Of a DNA stretch of 64,000 nt, positions 29,460 to 39,005 are shown piece after piece. A model generated the notes under the pieces. That model had not been told where the DNA came from. It was given only the letters and a program-made list of their open reading frames with translations, and did not search any database. The DNA lies in NCBI GenBank assembly GCA_023974075.1, contig CM043790.1, positions 17,685,883-17,749,882 of the forward strand, given 5' to 3'. The translations under genes were made by a program, and so were the position numbers. The stretch comes from Chaenocephalus aceratus (lineage: Eukaryota > Chordata > Actinopteri > Perciformes > Channichthyidae). The stretch's first letter is position 1; each line of letters opens with the position of its first letter.

Positions 29460-30475
29460 TGTTCATGCACCGCGCCCACTGCGTAGTCAGACGCGTCTGT
29501 GGTGATAGCGATGGGGGCCCTGTGTGACGGGTGAGCCAACATGGCGGCTTCGCTCAGGGCGGCTTTGGTGGCGTTGAAAGCGACCTCCCTTTCAGCCGTC
29601 CAGTCTATGGCCTGGCCGGGCGACTTGTCCCTGAGGGCCTCGTACAGCGGGCGCATGGTGTGGGCCGTCCAGCGGATGAACCGGTGATAAAACGTCACCA
29701 TCCCGAGGAACTCTCGGAGTGCCAGAGCTGTAGGCGGTCGTGGAAAGGCAGACACGGCCTCCACTTTCGACGGGAGGGGGGCGGCCCCATCCTTGCTGAT
29801 GAGGTGCCCGAGGAAATGGATGGAGGACAACCCGAACTGACACTTCGCCGGGTTGATAATCAGGCCGTGTTGGTTGAGCCTCGCGAAAAGGACCCGGAGA
29901 TGTGCCTGGTGCTCTTCGGAGGAGGAGCTGGCGACCAGGATGTCGTCTAAATAGACGAAGATGAATGGCATGTCTCTGAGCGCTGAATTCATCAGCCGCT
30001 GAAAGGACTGAGCTGCGTTCTTAAGTCCAAACGGCTTCCGCAGGAACTCGAAAAGCCCAAACGGCGTAATTACCGCAGTTTTGGGGACGTCCGAGGGGTG
30101 CACCGGAACCTGGTGGTAGCCCCGCACCAGATCCACCTTGGAGAAAACCAGCTTGCCCGCCAGGTGTGCAGAGAAGTCCTGGATGTGAGGGACCGGGTAG
30201 CGGTCTGGCGTAGTGGCGTCGTTAAGGCGGCGGTAGTCACCACACGGTCGCCAGCCACCGGCTAATTTAGGGACCATGTGAAGCGGCGAAGCCCAAGGGC
30301 TGTCTAAGCGGCGGGTAATGCCCAGACGCTCCATGTTGACGAACTCCGACTTGGCGACTGCCAGCATGTCAGGGTTGAGCCGCCGGGCCCTAGCGTAGAC
30401 AGGGGGGTCCTCAGTGTCAATGTGGTGCTCTACCCCGTGTTTGGTAGTGGCAGCGGAAAAGGTGGGTTGCGTCAA
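29423..30475 (-). pseudogene. Gypsy reverse transcriptase (RT core intact)
   Basis: A 350-residue open frame. The RT fingers/palm are complete: [20 protein letters not shown] (61-80), [20 protein letters not shown] with the first Asp (109-128), [14 protein letters not shown] (149-162) and YLDD at 175-178, then the thumb/connection and the start of RNase H ([17 protein letters not shown]). Upstream [20 protein letters not shown] is the CsRn1-like leader. It is in the same frame as the protease ORF, separated only by a TAA at 30494-30496, so protease-pol was one reading frame before a nonsense mutation. Confidence 0.9.
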
Positions 30476-30493
30476 GTCGGGAAACTCACTGAG

Positions 30494-30991
30494 TTAGAGT
30501 GAGCTGGAGAGCCCGCTGAATGACGCCTCGCCGCGGGTACACGTGAACGAGGCAAACGTCAGTGCGTCCACTAGGCGGCTGTTCTTGACGTCCACCAGCA
30601 GTCCGTGAGCGCACAGGAAGTCTGCGCCGAGGAGAGCGAAGGAGATGTCAGCCGTGACGAAATCCCACTTAAACCGCTGACCCTCGAAGCACAGGTCCAC
30701 TGTCTTTGTGCCATAGGTGCGAATAGGGGTGTCGTTAGCGGACGTTAAAGGTGGGCCGTGGCCTCCACCGGCAGCGTCCTCCACGGTAGCCGGCAGGATG
30801 CTCCGCTGGGCTCCTGTGTCACAAAGGAGTCTGCGACCAGAGAGGGTGTCCCTGATGAACAGGAGCCGGTTGGATGTGCCCACGCTCGCGGCCACTACCG
30901 AGCGCAGGCCTTGGCGTTTCCTGTTACCTTGTAGGTGCAGGGAGGACGGCACATCTTCGCTTTCGCCCCGTAGCGTGCATGGTAATAACAC
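30494..30991 (-). pseudogene. Gypsy aspartic protease
   Basis: A 165-residue open frame with the retropepsin active site LLCDTGAQRSILP (DTG at residues 58-60) and the downstream SFALLGADFLCAHGLLVDVK hydrophobic-Gly motif. The 3' end runs in frame, via one stop codon, into the RT. The 5' end overlaps the gag zinc region in another frame, as expected if the protease was reached by frameshifting or if an indel accumulated. Confidence 0.87.
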
Positions 30992-31579
30992 AGGCCAGGG
31001 CTGGAGTTGCTGACGTCGGCCCCGGAGCTTCTGCTAGGTGGCATGCCTGTACCAGGGAAGGTGCCGCTGCGTGTCGGGGCCAGCACCTCCGGGGCAAAAC
31101 GCTGGGTTGCCAGGAAGAACCGGGCGGCTTCTTCGGCCAAAGCGCGGGGCTCAGTAATAGCCGTGTTAGCAAGCGCTGTCTGTACATGCGGCGGCATGTG
31201 CCGTAGAAACAGTTCTATGAACAAAAAATGTGGTTATTCCGTACCCAGCAGGCTGAGCATCATCATGTGGTCAGAAGGCTTGTTGTCCCCCAGGCTATGA
31301 ATAGCGAGCAGGCGTCGGGCCCGTTCCGACCGTGACAGCTCGAAAGTCTTTAGCAGGAAAGCCTTGAACGCTACATATTTATCCTGGGGCAGGAGGAGAT
31401 ATAATAAAGCCCACCGTCCGGGTCGCAGTGGAGCTCCCCAGCGCCGAAACGACGTGAAAATAGCGTGCTGCGTCGTCAGTCACTCCGCGGAGGGCGAACT
31501 GAGCCTCCGCCTGAGCGAACCATGCAGCCACAGATGTCTCCCAAAACTCCGGCAGTTTGAAAAAAACGGCGTTACTTGC
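30895..31579 (-). pseudogene. Gypsy gag, 5'-truncated
   Basis: The N-terminal part (to about 31579) reads KLPEFWETSVAAWFAQAEAQ and FALRGVTDDAARYFHVVSAL, the conserved gag entry motif of CsRn1/Mag-like elements. A frame break follows, then FKAFLLKTFELSRSERARRL and IELFLRHMPPHVQTALAN, ending in the CHCC-type finger CYYHARYGAKAKMCRPPC. The start codon, leader and primer-binding site are absent, because the frame joins directly to LTR sequence at 31580. Confidence 0.82.
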
Positions 31580-31646
31580 CTCAAATGTCCGTGCGGAACA
31601 ATACCCCAACCCATAGATCCGTGGGTGAATAATGTCAATCACCACA
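31580..31646 (-). repeat. Truncated 5' LTR of the Gypsy element
   Basis: 67 bp nearly identical to the outer part of the 3' LTR, bounded by the ACTT duplication. The remaining 130 bp of the LTR, the primer-binding site and the gag start are deleted. Confidence 0.85.
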
Positions 31647-31650
31647 ACTT

Positions 31651-32267
31651 GACATTTGTCTTATGAAAGGCCTTCCAACACTGTATTGGGGCTACACCTT
31701 GGTTCACTTCTTGTCTAAACCTACTCAAATAATATTTCTCAGAAATCAAACAGATTGTAGTTGAATGCAAATCACTTTCATAAGTACCAACATATAAGAA
31801 TGCAATATATTCACTCCTTTTGAGAGGTAACAAATGGATTGTTTTCTAGCCCCACATATTTGGGTAAGATTTTACATTTTCTTATCTTCCCCTATTTATA
31901 TGATGTCAGTGTTTTGTCTTACTGCTTACCTACAGTTCTACCCTCTAATATTGTTATTACATAGCAAAGGTGTACAAACAAATATGGTTGACAGACTATT
32001 TAAATTAGTTTTCAGTGCAAACTGTAAGCATTAAATCTACTGCGATGTTTCAGAAATGAGTTTTTCTGAAACAATTGGGCCCGTTGTTATAGTGAGGCAA
32101 TCCTCAAACCCCCACACAGCAGCCTCAGCATGAATAGTGTCTTGTTCACAGGCAGCCGAGCAAAATCCCTAAAATTACCAAAAAGGACGGGAGAAATATT
32201 TCAGTTTGTGGTTTGCCACCAGTGCGGACTGTAAACATGAGTCACTGTTGCCTACCAATTCCGCTAA
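31651..32267. other. AT-rich sequence, nothing recognised
   Basis: No gene or terminus seen between the Gypsy element and the LINE 3' end. Confidence 0.45.
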
Positions 32268-32552
32268 AACATTTTATTTGGATCGTTTACTTGGTAGGGA
32301 CATTGCACATTAATGAACACCTAAAACAATAAATGTGCCAAGCGTAAATATGCCGGATTTAGCTTTGAGCTACTTTCCATCCGCAGCCCCTCACATAAAA
32401 CATTTAAGAAAATGACATTTACGAACATAGCAAATACAAATACATGATGCAAAAAGTGCAAAAGAGCAAGAGCAGAATGCACAAGTATTTATGACATGGC
32501 AATACAATATAGCAGCATCGATACATAAAGTGCAAGAGAAGATACCCCTGTA

Positions 32553-33203
32553 TTAAAGTGCATTTAGAGGTGATCGCACGTCTGTTTGTTTCTTAAACAT
32601 TGTCGAGTTGACCTTTAAAACTATTGAGAGTGGGACAATCCCGTATCTCAGTTGGGAGGCTATTCCAGAATGAGCTGCCTTTAATGGAAAGTACATTTTG
32701 TCCAAAAGTGGTCGTCTGCGGTGGACTTCACAGTCTCCTCTGGTTTCTATCATAGTCTTGGAGGTTTTGGTTATTCTAGTCGGTTGATCCATTAGTTGTA
32801 TTAAGTTGTGATTATCCATGTTCTGTTTTAAGCTCTTTCTATTTTGTTTGTCATTCCAGTTGATGTTAAAGTCTCCTAGGATAATTAGCTCTTTGTTGGA
32901 GTCACAGGAATTCAGCATGAGTTTTACCTGATTATAGAAATCCACCTTAGCGGTGGGTTGTCGATACAGACAAATCATGGTGAGGAACATTTCCTCAGAA
33001 AGAGTGATCTCCACACCAACACAATCAAACTCAATATTAGCTGGAAGTGCAATCTCCCTACAAGTAATGGTATTCCTCACATAAAGCAACACCCCCCCTC
33101 CTTTTCCCTTCAGTCTGTCCTTCCTAAACACATTATATCCTGACACAAGAGTGGATGGTGACGAGACGACTCTTTTAGCCACGATTCCGATATTCCCAAA
33201 CAA
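32553..33203 (-). pseudogene. LINE endonuclease fused by deletion to ORF2 C-terminus
   Basis: Residues 1-160 are an exonuclease/endonuclease/phosphatase fold: YNVFRKDRLKGKGGGVLLYV, ANIEFDCVGVEI, MICLYRQP and the catalytic-type LIILGDFNINWND. At residue about 162 (position 32720) the frame jumps to GDCEVHRRRPLLDK, which in the correct frame reads TFGQNVLSIKGSSFWNSLPTE, the usual extreme C-terminus of such ORF2 proteins. About 400-500 RT residues are therefore missing. It cannot retrotranspose by itself. Confidence 0.82.
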
Positions 33204-33235
33204 TCAATATTGGACTCAAGGAGGAGATGTTCTAG

Positions 33236-33523
33236 CTATTCATGTTTATTACAGATGCTGCGGAAATGTAAATGTCCACTGAATAGTCCCTTCGGCTTGC
33301 ACCAAGGAGCCCACACTATTTTGGCTTGATTTACTGTTTGAAACATTTTTGTGCAACAGTGATTTTTAAATACTGGATTTCTAAGCTTTACCTCGGTGCC
33401 GTTATTGACAGTGGAACAGTCAAAGTTAGCTGGTGGTGTGTGGATCTCTGCCGCTAGGCTGCTAGCCATCGGCGTGGACCCGCATCCTCCGATGGTGTGG
33501 TTGGGGGTCCTGCTGCTAGGCCA
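33236..33523 (-). pseudogene. LINE ORF2 N-terminal leader
   Basis: The frame MASSLAAEIHTPPANF... through GLFSGHLHFRSICNKHE lies immediately upstream of the endonuclease and carries the conserved HLHFRSICNKHE entry motif (often HLNIRSICNK). MASSLAAEIHTPPANF is echoed at about 36850-36890 as NSPAAELHTPPASF, so this part derives from the 5' monomer repeat. Confidence 0.7.
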
Positions 33524-33730
33524 TGGATGTATAATAAGAACTGGATACTAGGGGTGGGCGGATTGATCCCAAAATATCGATACTTCCGATATTACGATAC
33601 GTTTCAAAATATCGATACTAGAGCCAATAAGATCGATACTTTTATACTTTTTTCCCCCCTGTGCAGAGTGCAGACGAACACAGGTTTGCACTCTTTTCTT
33701 CTCTCTCCACTGCTGTCCTCCTCTCCTCGA

Positions 33731-33731
<1 letters not shown>

Positions 33732-33775
<44 letters not shown>
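33732..33775. repeat. (AC)n microsatellite within the hAT
   Basis: About 44 bp of pure AC, 36 bp upstream of the BED-finger ATG. Confidence 0.96.
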
Positions 33776-33777
<2 letters not shown>

Positions 33778-33810
33778 CTCACCTCTTCAGCATATATTCG
33801 ATTGAGTTCG

Positions 33811-33930
33811 ATGGCTAAGAGAAAGAGGATCATTGTGTGGAGCTATTTCACAACTGTCAATGAAAACTTAGCAAACTGTGATGTGTGCAAGAAGGCAGTT
33901 CACTACTGTGGCCACTTTCTATTGTTGTAA
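33811..33930 (+). pseudogene. BED zinc-finger fragment of a hAT transposase
   Basis: A 39-residue frame starting MAKRKRIIVWSYFTTVNE, with ANCDVCKKAV giving the C-x2-C of a BED finger (aromatic VWSYF box before it). The His pair and all of the RNase H-like catalytic core are deleted; the frame ends in unrelated terminus sequence. It could at most encode a DNA-binding stub. Confidence 0.75.
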
Positions 33931-34651
33931 AGTATCGGTATCAGCGATACTGGCCCTGAAATACTTGGTATCGGATCGAATCCAGATTTTGTGGTATCGC
34001 CCCTACTGGATACAGCGTGGGAGGCGGGGCCTCATTCATTCCTATGAGAGCTGCTCATTGGCGCATGAAGATAAAATGGGCCAACTTTTGAGAGAGCGAA
34101 ACGTTACCCGTCATGCCTGAGAAGTACCCGTATGTGCGCTCATAGAGCATGCGCAACTTTAACCACGCCCCCCAAAAGGCTCGTTCACATTAAGCACGTC
34201 AATTTGCGTACACGTAACAGCACCGCGCGTTCATGACAGCATGGTACTGGATTTGTTATGATGGATTTCATATTAACGAGGCGGCCGCGGCAGTTAGCAG
34301 CTAGTGGCTAGCTAGTAATTATGCTAAGTTACACATCAATCGTTATGTACTTTTATATTACGCTGATAACAGGATCTAGTGATATCCAAGCAACAGAGCT
34401 TAATTTAGCATGATACTTGAGTTAAAATAGCAATAGCCTATTTCTCTTTGAAATGTGATGGAGTAAAAGGATAGTAACTGTGACTATTCATGTTAAGTAC
34501 GCCACAAGTAACAAAAATGTATAATACTTGAAGGAAAGGTGTCAAATGTTTCTATAAATACCAATATCACACACTACAGCACAGACTATAACACCCCTTT
34601 TTGTTAAATACCAATCATGTGTATATATATATATATATATATATATGCCGC

Positions 34652-36245
34652 CAGGGCCGGACTGGGACAATAAGTCAGGCCGGGAATTATACACCCAGCC
34701 AGGCCACTACCAGCTTTCTTTTGTGCCATTTTCCTGGATTTATTTGTCAATATTTACAGCGTTGCTGCCCATAGTGATAGCCCTAAACTTTAAATCTACT
34801 ACCCCAGAATAAACATATGGACATGGGTTTATTTAAAAAAAAATGTGCCAGGCTATTTAGGAACCTATCCATGTGAACATATTTTAAGTGAGGGTGGACC
34901 TCAAATCTTCTAGGGGGGGTCTGGGGGCATGCTCCCCCGGTAAGATTATTTTTTTAAATGTTGGACTTAAATGCATCAATCTGGTGCATTTTGAGGGGGA
35001 AATAAAGAGACTACACCCGCCATATGAAACAGAACTGTATACATTTAAATAATCATAAGAACATGGCCATAACCAATAACATACCATATCCAATATGAAA
35101 AAACATTGAAACTTGTTTATTTATTTGTTTTTGATTCATTTATAGTTGTGAGTGTGTCTGGGCTCCTGAACCAGCCTCTCCTGTCTCCCTCCTCTCCTCC
35201 TGCTCCTCTTTGAGGCAGCAGCAAAGACTAGTTTTAGCTCTCAACAAGTTTTTAAAGTTTATCTTACCTTTTGTAGTGGCAATTTCTTATATTACTTACT
35301 TTATATGGTAAACCCAAATGATGATATTATGCTTAGAAACTGTTTGGTCAACTCGACCTGTTGTACCACACGGTAGCTTCCTGCCAAGGTCGTACCTGGA
35401 AAATGCGGCTCTCCCTATGAGAGCATTGTAAGATAACAGTCAGGAGAAAGTCTTATCTCTTTTCCTTTCTGCACAGCAACAGTCCTCTATAAAACACAAA
35501 CACACACATTATACCCTGTGCACACTCCTGCAGACTATCCTATAGTCTGTGAGACCTGTGCCTTTGAAGCTTCAAATAAATAACCAACAAGACAACGCTG
35601 TTTGCTTTCACCAGTTTATTATTGATTACTCTCATTGTACATCTTTGCAGTATTGACGACACTTTATTCACCTAGTTAACATTTTTTATTATTATTCATG
35701 CATATTTTACTAATCACTCCCCCCTCCAATGGAAATATGTGTTTACATAAATGGTGACCAAACCGTTTGAGACCCACAGAGAACTTAGACTAAGTTAACT
35801 ATCTAAACACTCAGAGTCCTTTACCTCACCTGAGCTGTAGTTATCAGTCTCTCAGTCTGACAGCAGAGGACTCTCCTCCACCTTCTTGACAGCTCATTAT
35901 ATATCCGTTAGCGCAGCTAGCTAGCACCAGATGCTAACAACAACAATACACGTAACCGGTGCGCGCGCTTTCTCTCGCTCGCGCCACACACACACCCTAC
36001 CGAGCTTGAATGACACACAGAGACCAATCGAGCGCATTAGTGTATGATCTGTATGAAAGTGGCCATGTCGGCAGGCCACATCATGTAGACAGCCAGTCAC
36101 CCTCTGTGAGGCAGAGTCAGACCCACATTTGCGCAGCGTTGCGTCCACAATACATACAAAAAAATAATCCTCAGGCCAGCAGGCCACTTAGCAGGCCAGG
36201 CCATCGGGAAACCTCCCGGTGCTCCCGATGGCCAGTCGGGGCCTG
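34652..36245 (+). mobile_element. Non-autonomous hAT, CAGGGCCGGACTGGG type
   Basis: Left CAGGGCCGGACTGGGACAA, right GGCCAGTCGGGGCCTG. Duplication TATGCCGC (34644-34651) / TATGCTGC (36246-36253), 7 of 8 matching. The uninterrupted order is visible in X copy 2 (AGCGGCATATATAT around 61830). The interior shares CATGTGAACAT...CTAGGGGGG...GCATGCTCCCC and CGCAGCTAGCTAGCACCAG blocks with the hAT fragments at 24690, 46515 and 63870. No transposase. Confidence 0.88.
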
Positions 36246-36644
36246 TATGCTGCTACAACTGTGTAATATACCAGGCTGCTAAATCCTCCAAACTGTTACA
36301 GTCAGAACACGTAACATGAACGTGCCGGGCGGCGCGGTCCCGTGGGTTAGATGCGCGCTCATAATGCCAAGGGAAATAACTCTCAGAATAACGTTATTAG
36401 CACATTTTACAACTTGAGGACCGAATGTTTTTAATAAGGGCTATACAAACGTTCATACTGGGTAGTTATTTAGTTTAAAAAAAATTATGCAACGATTTAC
36501 AGACCACTCTTTCCCAATTTGAAAGTCAATGGGAAAAAGTGTTTCCGGGCCCAGCAACCTAACGGAAGTGTAGTACCGCCGTTTGGCCATAATGAATATT
36601 CTCATCAGAGTCCGGCGCACTTCCTGGGCGCTTGTGCTAGGCCA

Positions 36645-36965
36645 GCAGCCGCTGGCGCGAGCCCACTGAGACCCGTCGGCAGAGCTAGCTGTTCAGCTAG
36701 CTGTCTCCGTTGCTCGGCTGACAGCCTTCGGCGCGGACCCGCAGTCCTCCGATGGTGTGGATAGAGGTCCTGCTGCTAGGTCGGTAGTCGTCAGTGCGAG
36801 ACCGCAGAGACCCGCTGGTGATGCTAGCTGTTCAGCTAGCCAGCCTCTCCGGAAGCTGGCTGGAGGCGTGTGGAGCTCAGCGGCTGGGCTGTTAGCCGCC
36901 AGGCTGATGGAAATGACACACAGGTGGATATCTCCCGAGAGTAAGAGACATAGCAGAGCTAATAG
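36645..36965 (-). repeat. LINE 5' monomer-like tandem repeats
   Basis: Two copies of a unit of about 139 bp, starting near 36655 and 36794, share GAGACCCG, CTAGCTGTTCAGCTAG and CTCCG blocks. GACCCGCAGTCCTCCGATGG at 36736 matches 33478 in the LINE 5' region. They look like promoter monomers of the LINE, separated from it by repeat X. Confidence 0.65.
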
Positions 36966-37348
36966 CCCATAATAATAATAAGCCTTACATCGCAATGCAA
37001 CATTTAAGTAGTTTGGCATGGCCCTGCTCACGCTTTACCAAGTGTGCACTGGAGACAACTGGAGCGGGATAATGAAGGTAGGTCACTGTTGAGAGAGCAG
37101 TGTGTGAGTCAGTCCATCAGCCTTTCTGAATCCTGCTCTTTGTTTCTCAAGGACACTTTCAGGGAGTGTCGTCCCACCAACATCGGCTGTGTGACCTACC
37201 TGTCCTGGTACACGGTTAATTGTTAAAAATATTAAGGACTTAGCGTTGACAGTGACCTGCACCTTGTCATGAAGTGATGAACTTCAGTTTTTTTTCACAC
37301 TGTCGCATGTTGTCACCTCTATTTCCGTGAAGACTGAACCATAAACAC
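36966..37348. other. Sequence between LINE and MITE
   Basis: A 60-codon plus-strand open frame at 37044-37226 ends in DTFRECRPTNIGCVTYLSW. I do not recognise it and see no convincing splice sites, so no gene is called. Confidence 0.35.
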
Positions 37349-38346
37349 TAGGGATGTAACGGTTCACAGAAGTCACGGTTCGGTTCGTACCTCGGTTTGG
37401 GGGTCACGGTTCGGTACGGGTTCGGTATAACAAGAAAAAGCAACAAAAAAAGTCCCAAATGCATAATTCCAGGTTTGTTGTTATTTATTTTGAACAGTAG
37501 TGCAAGTTTCAGTTTAAAAATGAGGAACTCTAACATTTTGAATTATTAACTGTATTACACTGTTAAAACCAAACCACAAACAGAACCACACACTCAGATG
37601 GCCATATTATCTATAATGGCTGATGTCAAACAAAAAGGTTTCATCAAGCTGTAAAACTAAAAAGAATGTCTTGAAAATATTACATCATAAATAATAAGAA
37701 ATTGTTTCAAGGGCGCATAGCAATTGAAATATATATGCCAATAGCTTCCGTTATTTATTTTGGTCTCACGGCTTTCATGTCTCTTGGCTTCTTAAAAACA
37801 GCGGGGATCAGCTGCTGAACTGCTGCTGTCTTTCGCCAGGCTCCGGTGATTGGCAAATCTGGCTGATGCCTTCTGATATGTTGTAGCATGTTTAGCGTGT
37901 GTTCCCATTAGCATACCGCACCGCTGTCTAACAACGCCGACACACCGTCCTCGTCCGATCCACCACTCGCACTCCATCGTTATTGTAGTCCACAGGGAAC
38001 CCGAAATGTTCCCACACAGCTGATTTAAAAGAAGCAGGTGTGTTCTAGCTCCTGTGTGTTATCTGAAATCGCCATACTAACTTTTCTTCTTCTTGTATTT
38101 TGTTCGTTTTGTTGTTGTGTTTCTTCTTGTTCTTCATTTGTTGTTTAAGGGCGGCTGGCAAACAGCTTTTAAGCGCAATACCGCCCCCTGGATTATAAAT
38201 AGTGTAATGGATACTGCCCTGAAAGACAGACTTTTTTCCCACTCGTAAAAAAAAGGCGTATTCGTCGTGTGACTGTATGTGCCGAACCGTGACGTCCGAA
38301 CCGTGACGTCCGAACCGTGACGAATACGGATACCGTTACACCCCTG
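37349..38346. mobile_element. hAT-like MITE, TAGGGATGTAACGGT type
   Basis: Left TAGGGATGTAACGGTTCAC, right GATACCGTTACACCCCTG. Exact 8-bp duplication ATAAACAC (37341-37348 and 38347-38354). Sub-terminal GTTCGG/CCGAACCGTGACG repeats at both ends. 998 bp with no transposase. Confidence 0.93.
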
Positions 38347-38469
38347 ATAAACACACAAAATGAAGTATTGCTGGAGTGCAGCTGGACGAGGTGACGGTAT
38401 AAAAAAGCACCTGTCTTTCAGCACTGAGCAGAAAACGTTGGGTTACGTATTGTAACCCTAGGTATATTA

Positions 38470-38648
38470 GCACAGGCGGAGCCCTCTACTGGACTCTATG
38501 GGTACTACCCTCTATGCAAGCATTCTCCCACTGAGACTTCTGTAGATGTAGCCGGCCTTGGGCGGGCCTACCTGATTGCGCGCGCATCACACCGTATAAA
38601 AGGAGGCCTCGCCTCCTGACTATCATCCTACACCTCTCTTCAGCGAGC
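38470..38648 (+). repeat. Left inverted terminal repeat of DIRS
   Basis: Reverse-complementary to about 54815-54999 with few differences. It carries its own TATA box at 38595-38601. The outermost AACGTTGGGTTACGTATTG (38434 on) is unique to this end and is repeated, complemented, in the internal complementary region. Confidence 0.82.
38595..38601 (+). promoter_or_regulatory. TATA box in left DIRS repeat
   Basis: CCGTATAAAAGGAGGCC; it mirrors the TATA box in the right repeat. Confidence 0.6.
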
Positions 38649-38672
38649 GGAATAGGACAGACAGTGCACCTG

Positions 38673-38772
38673 AGTAGAGGGCTCCGCCTGTGCTAATATT
38701 ACAAGGGTTACAATACGTAACCCAACGTTATATCTCTCACAGGCTCCGCCCTCTACTGGACTCTATGGGTAC
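38673..38772. repeat. DIRS internal complementary region
   Basis: 38673-38729 is the reverse complement of 38434-38490 (AGTAGAGGGCTCC...GTAACCCAACGTT). From about 38727 it continues TTATATCTCTCACAGGC...CTCTATGGGTAC, the reverse complement of the right extremity (about 54950-54999). The two halves meet at AACGTT, matching a circle junction formed from both element ends. Confidence 0.85.
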
Positions 38773-39005
38773 AGTGGGTGGAGCCGCGATGTATACGCGC
38801 ACTGTCGTCCAACAACAACATTCCACCTTACTGCCCCTGACCGGCTTTTATGGTCAGCAACTGCTGCCCCACATTCTCCTTTAATCCGGTTATAACCGAG
38901 GAGGACATCCCTCCAGCCCTGTAAGGGCCCAGCGCGCCCCTCGCCCATCCCGGGACCCTCAGAGGGCCCGAGAACAGCGAAGGCGCATTACGTCCGGGGA
39001 GGGGG

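Larger units (their letters stand above)
26448..31646 (-). mobile_element. Ty3/Gypsy LTR retrotransposon, CsRn1-like
   Basis: Minus-strand element with gag, protease, RT-RNase H and integrase remnants in that order. The 3' LTR is 26448-26644; only the outer 67 bp of the 5' LTR survive (31580-31646). ACTT at 26444-26447 and 31647-31650 is a 4-bp target duplication. A G-rich polypurine tract abuts the 3' LTR. The gag zinc motif C-x3-H-x9-C-x3-C (CYYHARYGAKAKMCRPPC) and the RT style point to the CsRn1 lineage. A hAT-like MITE splits it at 27629-28732. Frameshifts, one nonsense codon between protease and RT, and the 5' deletion make it defective. Confidence 0.92.
33549..34005 (+). mobile_element. 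Deleted hAT element with BED-finger start
   Basis: 457 bp, ends TAGGGGTGGGCGGATTGATC and TGTGGTATCGCCCCTA, exact 8-bp duplication CTGGATAC (33541-33548 and 34006-34013). Sub-terminal AAATATCGATACT and CGGTATCAGCGATACT repeats. The interior keeps a (CA)n tract and the first exon-like piece of a BED-type transposase, then jumps straight to the right end. Confidence 0.93.
33524..36634. mobile_element. Repeat X, copy 1 (hosts two hAT insertions)
   Basis: Starts TGGATGTATAATAAGAACTG, ends CGCACTTCCTGGGCGCTTG, inside the LINE 5' region and flanked by TGCTAGGCCA on both sides. After removing the hAT elements at 33549 and 34652 it is about 1.04 kb. It is the reverse complement of 57384-62632. There is no coding capacity and no clear terminal inverted repeat, so its class is unknown. 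Landmarks: GCGTGGGAGGCGGGGCC, CGCATGCTCTATGAGC (reverse), (TA)n, AACGTTATT. Confidence 0.8.
32268..36965 (-). mobile_element. LINE with deleted RT, split by repeat X
   Basis: Minus strand. 5' monomer-like repeats (about 36645-36965 and 33421-33523), an ORF2 start (GLFSGHLHFRSICNKHE, normally followed by EQLEHLL), an apurinic endonuclease domain (33203-32770), then directly the C-terminal SFWNSLPTEIRDCPTLNSFK segment and a 3' UTR ending AAGTAAACGATCCAAATAAAA near 32268. The whole RT domain is missing. Repeat X is inserted in the 5' region with a 10-bp duplication TGCTAGGCCA (33514-33523, 36635-36644). The clade is not certain; it resembles fish CR1/L2/Rex-group elements. Confidence 0.8.

Noticed and set aside
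37044..37226. 60-codon frame ending DTFRECRPTNIGCVTYLSW
   Set aside because: Possible exon, but I could not place it in a family or find convincing donor and acceptor sites.
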